Assembly (NCBI GenBank): GCA_009937635.1
Contig: JAACFF010000018.1
Span: forward strand, 1 to 34,415
Length of the DNA: 34,415 nucleotides
Reading direction: 5' to 3'
Origin: Chloroflexota bacterium
GTDB taxonomy: Bacteria; Chloroflexota; Anaerolineae; Promineifilales; Promineifilaceae
Under the pieces are notes generated by a model. The model was not told the DNA's origin, made no database searches, and saw only the letters and a program-made list of their open reading frames with translations. Of this stretch, positions 31,497-34,415 are shown piece by piece. Within the stretch, counting starts at the first letter, position 1. Every line of letters begins with the position of its first letter. The position numbers were made by a program, and so were the translations under genes.

Positions 31497-34415
31497 CTAG
31501 GTAGGCTCATAAGCCAGGTTTTGAGCGAGCCAACGTTCGGCGGTGGCTACGTCGATTCCTTTGCGTTGGGCGTAATCTTGGACCTGGTCGCGGTTGATAC
31601 GGCCGATCCCGAAATAAGCGGCCTGCGGATGGGAGAAGTAGTACCCGCTCACCGATGCTGCGGGAAGCATGGCGAAGCTCTCCGTCAGGGTGATGCCGGC
31701 GGCTTGTTGGGCGTTGAGAATGCGAAATAGTTCCCCTTTCTCCGTATGGTCCGGGCAAGCCGGATAGCCGGGAGCCGGTCGAATGCCGGGATAAGTCTCG
31801 CTGATCAAGGCCTCGTTGTCGAAAGTTTGGGCATCAGCGTAGGCCCACAGTTCCTCGCGAACACGCTTATGCATATATTCGGCCAGCGCCTCAGCCAGGC
31901 GGTCGGCCAGGGCCTTGGCCATGATGGCGCAATATTCATCATGCTGCGCCTCTAAGTCGGCCACGATCTCTTGCAGACCGATACCCGCCGTCACGGCGAA
32001 CATGCCCACGAAATCTTGCTTGCCGCTCTCCCGCGGGGCGACAAAGTCAGCCAGCGAGTAGTTGGGCCGCCCGGGCGGTTTCTCCATCTGCTGGCGCAAA
32101 CAATGGATCACTGCCGGTTTTTCCTCGCCGTTTTGCAGCACAATATCATCCCCATCGCTGGCGGCAGGGAAGAGCCCGATTACCGCTTTGGCGGTCAACA
32201 GCTTCTTGGCAATGATGCGATCGAGCAGTTCTTGCGCGTCATCATAAAGCTGGCGCGCCGGCTCACCTACCTGAGGATCTTGCAGGATGCGCGGAAATTT
32301 ACCCGCCAGTTCCCAGACGGAGAAGAAGGGAGTCCAATCAATATACGGCCGAATCTCCTGCAAGTCTACCGATTCAAACAGCTTGACGCCGGTGAAGGCT
32401 GGCGTAGGCGGCTGGTAGGCTCGCCAGTCGGGTTGGAAACGATTGGCGCGCGCTTCTGCCAGCGAACGCAGCCGCTTGCGGGCCGTACGACCGGCGTGTT
32501 TAACGCGAATGGCTGCATATTCCTCTCTTACAGCATGTGCAAGACCATCGCGTTGTTCAGGGCTGAGGAGTTGTGAGGCCACGCCAACAGCGCGCGAGGC
32601 ATCGACGACGTGGATCACGGGGCCGTTGTTATAGTTGGGATCGATCTTGACCGCCGTATGGATCTTGGATGTGGTCGCTCCACCGACGAGCAGCGGCAGA
32701 TCAATTCCTTGGCGCTCCATCTCCGCGGCCATGTGACGCATCTCCTCCAGCGAGGGGGTGATCAGACCGCTCAGGCCGATGATATCGACATTTTCCTGGC
32801 GAGCCGTTTCCAGAATCTTCTCCGCCGGGACCATGACGCCCAGGTCGATCACGTCATAATTGTTGCAGCCGAGAACCACGCCCACGATATTCTTGCCAAT
32901 GTCGTGCACATCCCCTTTAACGGTGGCCAGCAGAATCTTGCCGTTGGAGCGCACTTCACCCGTGGCGGCCTGCTCTTCCTGGATATAGGGAACCAGGTAA
33001 GCCACGGCTTGTTTCATCACTCGCGCGCTTTTCACAACCTGCGGCAGGAACATTTTGCCGGAGCCGAACAGGTCGCCGACGATGTTCATGCCATCCATCA
33101 AAGGACCTTCGATAATGTTTAGTGTTGCTTCGACTTGTTGGCGCGCCTCTTCCACATCCTGCACGATGTAGTCGCCGATGCCCTTGACCAGGGCATAAGA
33201 AAGGCGCTCTTCAACTTTGCCTTCGCGCCAGGACAGGTCGATTTTTTGGCTCTTCTTGCTGCCTTTGACCGTTTCGGCGTAACTTACCAGGCGATCTGTG
33301 GCATCAGGGTGGCGATTGAACAGGACATCTTCCACCCGTTCCAGGAGCTGGGGCTCCACCTCTTCATAAACCTCCAACTGCCCGGCGTTGACGATGCCCA
33401 TATCCATGCCTGCTTGCACAGCGTGGTAGAGAAAGGCAGCGTGTATCGCTTCGCGCACACTGTTGTTACCGCGGAAGGAGAAGGAGATATTGCTCACCCC
33501 GCCGCTAACCAGGGCGTGGGGCAGGTTGTTCTTGATCCAGTGCGTGGCCTCGATATAGGCACGGCCGTATTCGTTGTGCTCTTCAATGCCCGTGGCGATG
33601 GCGAAGATATTGGGATCGAAGATGATGTCCTCTGGCGGGAAGCCTACTTTCCCTGTCAGGAGCTCATAAGCGCGCTGGCAGATGGCGATCTTACGTTCGA
33701 CGGTATCGGCCTGCCCTTCTTCGTCAAAAGCCATGACGATCACCGCCGCACCATATTTGTGGGCCAGCTTCGCCTGGCGCAGAAATTCCGCTTCGCCCTC
33801 CTTCATACTGATGGAGTTGACCACGGCTTTGCCCTGCACACATTTCAGCCCCGCTTCGATGACCGGCCATTTGGATGAGTCAAGCACGATGGGTACCCGC
33901 GCGATATCGGGTTCGGCAGCCACCAGGTTTAAGAAGCGGGTCATCACCGCTTCGGCGTCTAGCATACCCTCGTCCATGTTGATGTCGATCATCTGCGCGC
34001 CATTTTCCACTTGTTGGCGGGCGACGGCGAGCGCCTCTTCGTATTTCTCTTCGACGATGAGGCGCGCGAAGCGGCGCGATCCGGTGACATTGGTGCGCTC
34101 GCCGATATTGACGAAATTGAGTTCCTTGGTGAAGAGCAGCGGTTCCAAACCACTCAAACGGCAGATGCGTTCCTGCTGCGTCTTTTGGCGCGGTGGCAGC
34201 CCGGCGACAGACTCGGCAAACATTTTGATGTGGGCGGGGGTTGTGCCGCAGCAGCCGCCAACCAGGTTGAGCAAGCCTTCCTCGGCGAATTCACGCAGAA
34301 CAGGGGTCATGACTTCCGGCGTTTCGTCAAAATCACCAAATTCATTGGGCAGCCCTGCATTGGGATAGATGCTGACGTAAGCGTCAGTTAATTTAGCGAT
34401 GGCTGTGATGTACGG
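31497..34415 (-). CDS. metH: Cobalamin-dependent methionine synthase (runs off right edge)
   Basis: Transfers a methyl group from methyltetrahydrofolate through cobalamin to homocysteine. The visible 972 residues lack only the front of the protein. In order: end of the homocysteine domain ([15 protein letters not shown], then zinc Cys pair in [11 protein letters not shown]), pterin domain ([53 protein letters not shown]), cap and cobalamin domain with the lower ligand His in [15 protein letters not shown] and GGATTS, and the C-terminal reactivation domain with the SAM-binding [15 protein letters not shown] and [16 protein letters not shown]. The gene continues without a start inside the window. 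The frame in the last 105 bases is clearly coding, so ATG 34310 is not the start. Confidence 0.98.
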   Translation of the reverse strand, partial: PYITAIAKLTDAYVSIYPNAGLPNEFGDFDETPEVMTPVLREFAEEGLLNLVGGCCGTTPAHIKMFAESVAGLPPRQKTQQERICRLSGLEPLLFTKELNFVNIGERTNVTGSRRFARLIVEEKYEEALAVARQQVENGAQMIDINMDEGMLDAEAVMTRFLNLVAAEPDIARVPIVLDSSKWPVIEAGLKCVQGKAVVNSISMKEGEAEFLRQAKLAHKYGAAVIVMAFDEEGQADTVERKIAICQRAYELLTGKVGFPPEDIIFDPNIFAIATGIEEHNEYGRAYIEATHWIKNNLPHALVSGGVSNISFSFRGNNSVREAIHAAFLYHAVQAGMDMGIVNAGQLEVYEEVEPQLLERVEDVLFNRHPDATDRLVSYAETVKGSKKSQKIDLSWREGKVEERLSYALVKGIGDYIVQDVEEARQQVEATLNIIEGPLMDGMNIVGDLFGSGKMFLPQVVKSARVMKQAVAYLVPYIQEEQAATGEVRSNGKILLATVKGDVHDIGKNIVGVVLGCNNYDVIDLGVMVPAEKILETARQENVDIIGLSGLITPSLEEMRHMAAEMERQGIDLPLLVGGATTSKIHTAVKIDPNYNNGPVIHVVDASRAVGVASQLLSPEQRDGLAHAVREEYAAIRVKHAGRTARKRLRSLAEARANRFQPDWRAYQPPTPAFTGVKLFESVDLQEIRPYIDWTPFFSVWELAGKFPRILQDPQVGEPARQLYDDAQELLDRIIAKKLLTAKAVIGLFPAASDGDDIVLQNGEEKPAVIHCLRQQMEKPPGRPNYSLADFVAPRESGKQDFVGMFAVTAGIGLQEIVADLEAQHDEYCAIMAKALADRLAEALAEYMHKRVREELWAYADAQTFDNEALISETYPGIRPAPGYPACPDHTEKGELFRILNAQQAAGITLTESFAMLPAASVSGYYFSHPQAAYFGIGRINRDQVQDYAQRKGIDVATAERWLAQNLAYEPT

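Noticed and set aside
31971-33878. Long open frames on the plus strand opposite metH (201, 170 and 247 codons)
   Set aside because: They lie antisense to an unmistakable MetH coding frame, have no ribosome-binding sites, and their composition mirrors the third-position bias of metH.

Overview
The window looks like chromosomal DNA from a free-living bacterium, most likely a Chloroflexota (Anaerolineae/Ardenticatenia-type) lineage. This is inferred from the mix of lipoproteins with Pro/Thr-rich linkers, a DUF2079-type membrane protein, a Mut7-C/ubiquitin-fold nuclease, a Thermotoga-like UxaE, frequent weak ribosome-binding sites and GTG/TTG starts. No rRNA or marker was available to prove it. 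Nearly all the window is housekeeping or metabolic. There is no phage, integrase, transposase or CRISPR array.

Layout. 1-2837: end of an rluD-type pseudouridine synthase, lspA and a lipoprotein solute-binding protein. 2834-3607: coaX (type III pantothenate kinase), overlapping the binding protein by ATGA. 3800-4791: a decayed DUF2079-type gene with a large internal deletion and a frameshift. 4995-7447: VOC-fold protein, YpdA-like flavoprotein, J-domain coiled-coil protein. 7576-11346: two large unknown membrane proteins. 11502-14431: Mut7-C nuclease and tex. 14474-17629: a galacturonate cassette (uxaC, uxaE) with a promoter and a LacI-type operator but no regulator. 17724-21588: a leftward cluster of an ASCH/2-hydroxyacid dehydrogenase fusion, rarD, an enoyl-CoA hydratase and a CPBP-like protein that lacks the catalytic residues. 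21853-25898: a rightward run of MFS transporter, lone hutI, small membrane protein and two zinc-ribbon proteins. 26103-29023: DUF3048 lipoprotein and a cysteine-desulfurase-like enzyme. 29238-29320: tRNA-Leu(GAG) with its own promoter and terminator. 29370-29867: two copies of a hairpin-rich repeat. 29888-34415: sugar-nucleotide epimerase, YfcE-type phosphoesterase and metH (incomplete at the right edge).

Genes that work together. UxaC and UxaE act in sequence on galacturonate (isomerise, then epimerise tagaturonate to fructuronate). LspA would mature the lipoproteins encoded at 1299-2837 and 26103-27341. The phosphoesterase and epimerase are adjacent and probably co-transcribed.

Most unusual signals. 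(1) The octamer palindrome ACGGCCGT occurs at least 19 times by eye, where about 0.5 would be expected; this resembles the HIP1 phenomenon of cyanobacteria. (2) A pair of AAAGTTGNCAACTTT-like palindromes, 52-53 bp apart, lies upstream of both the zinc-ribbon gene and coaX. (3) The repeat at 29370-29867 has hairpin arms that change together while staying complementary. (4) An ASCH domain is fused to a dehydrogenase whose usual catalytic Glu position is Tyr. (5) The CPBP/MFS divergent spacer can fold into a multi-hairpin structure.
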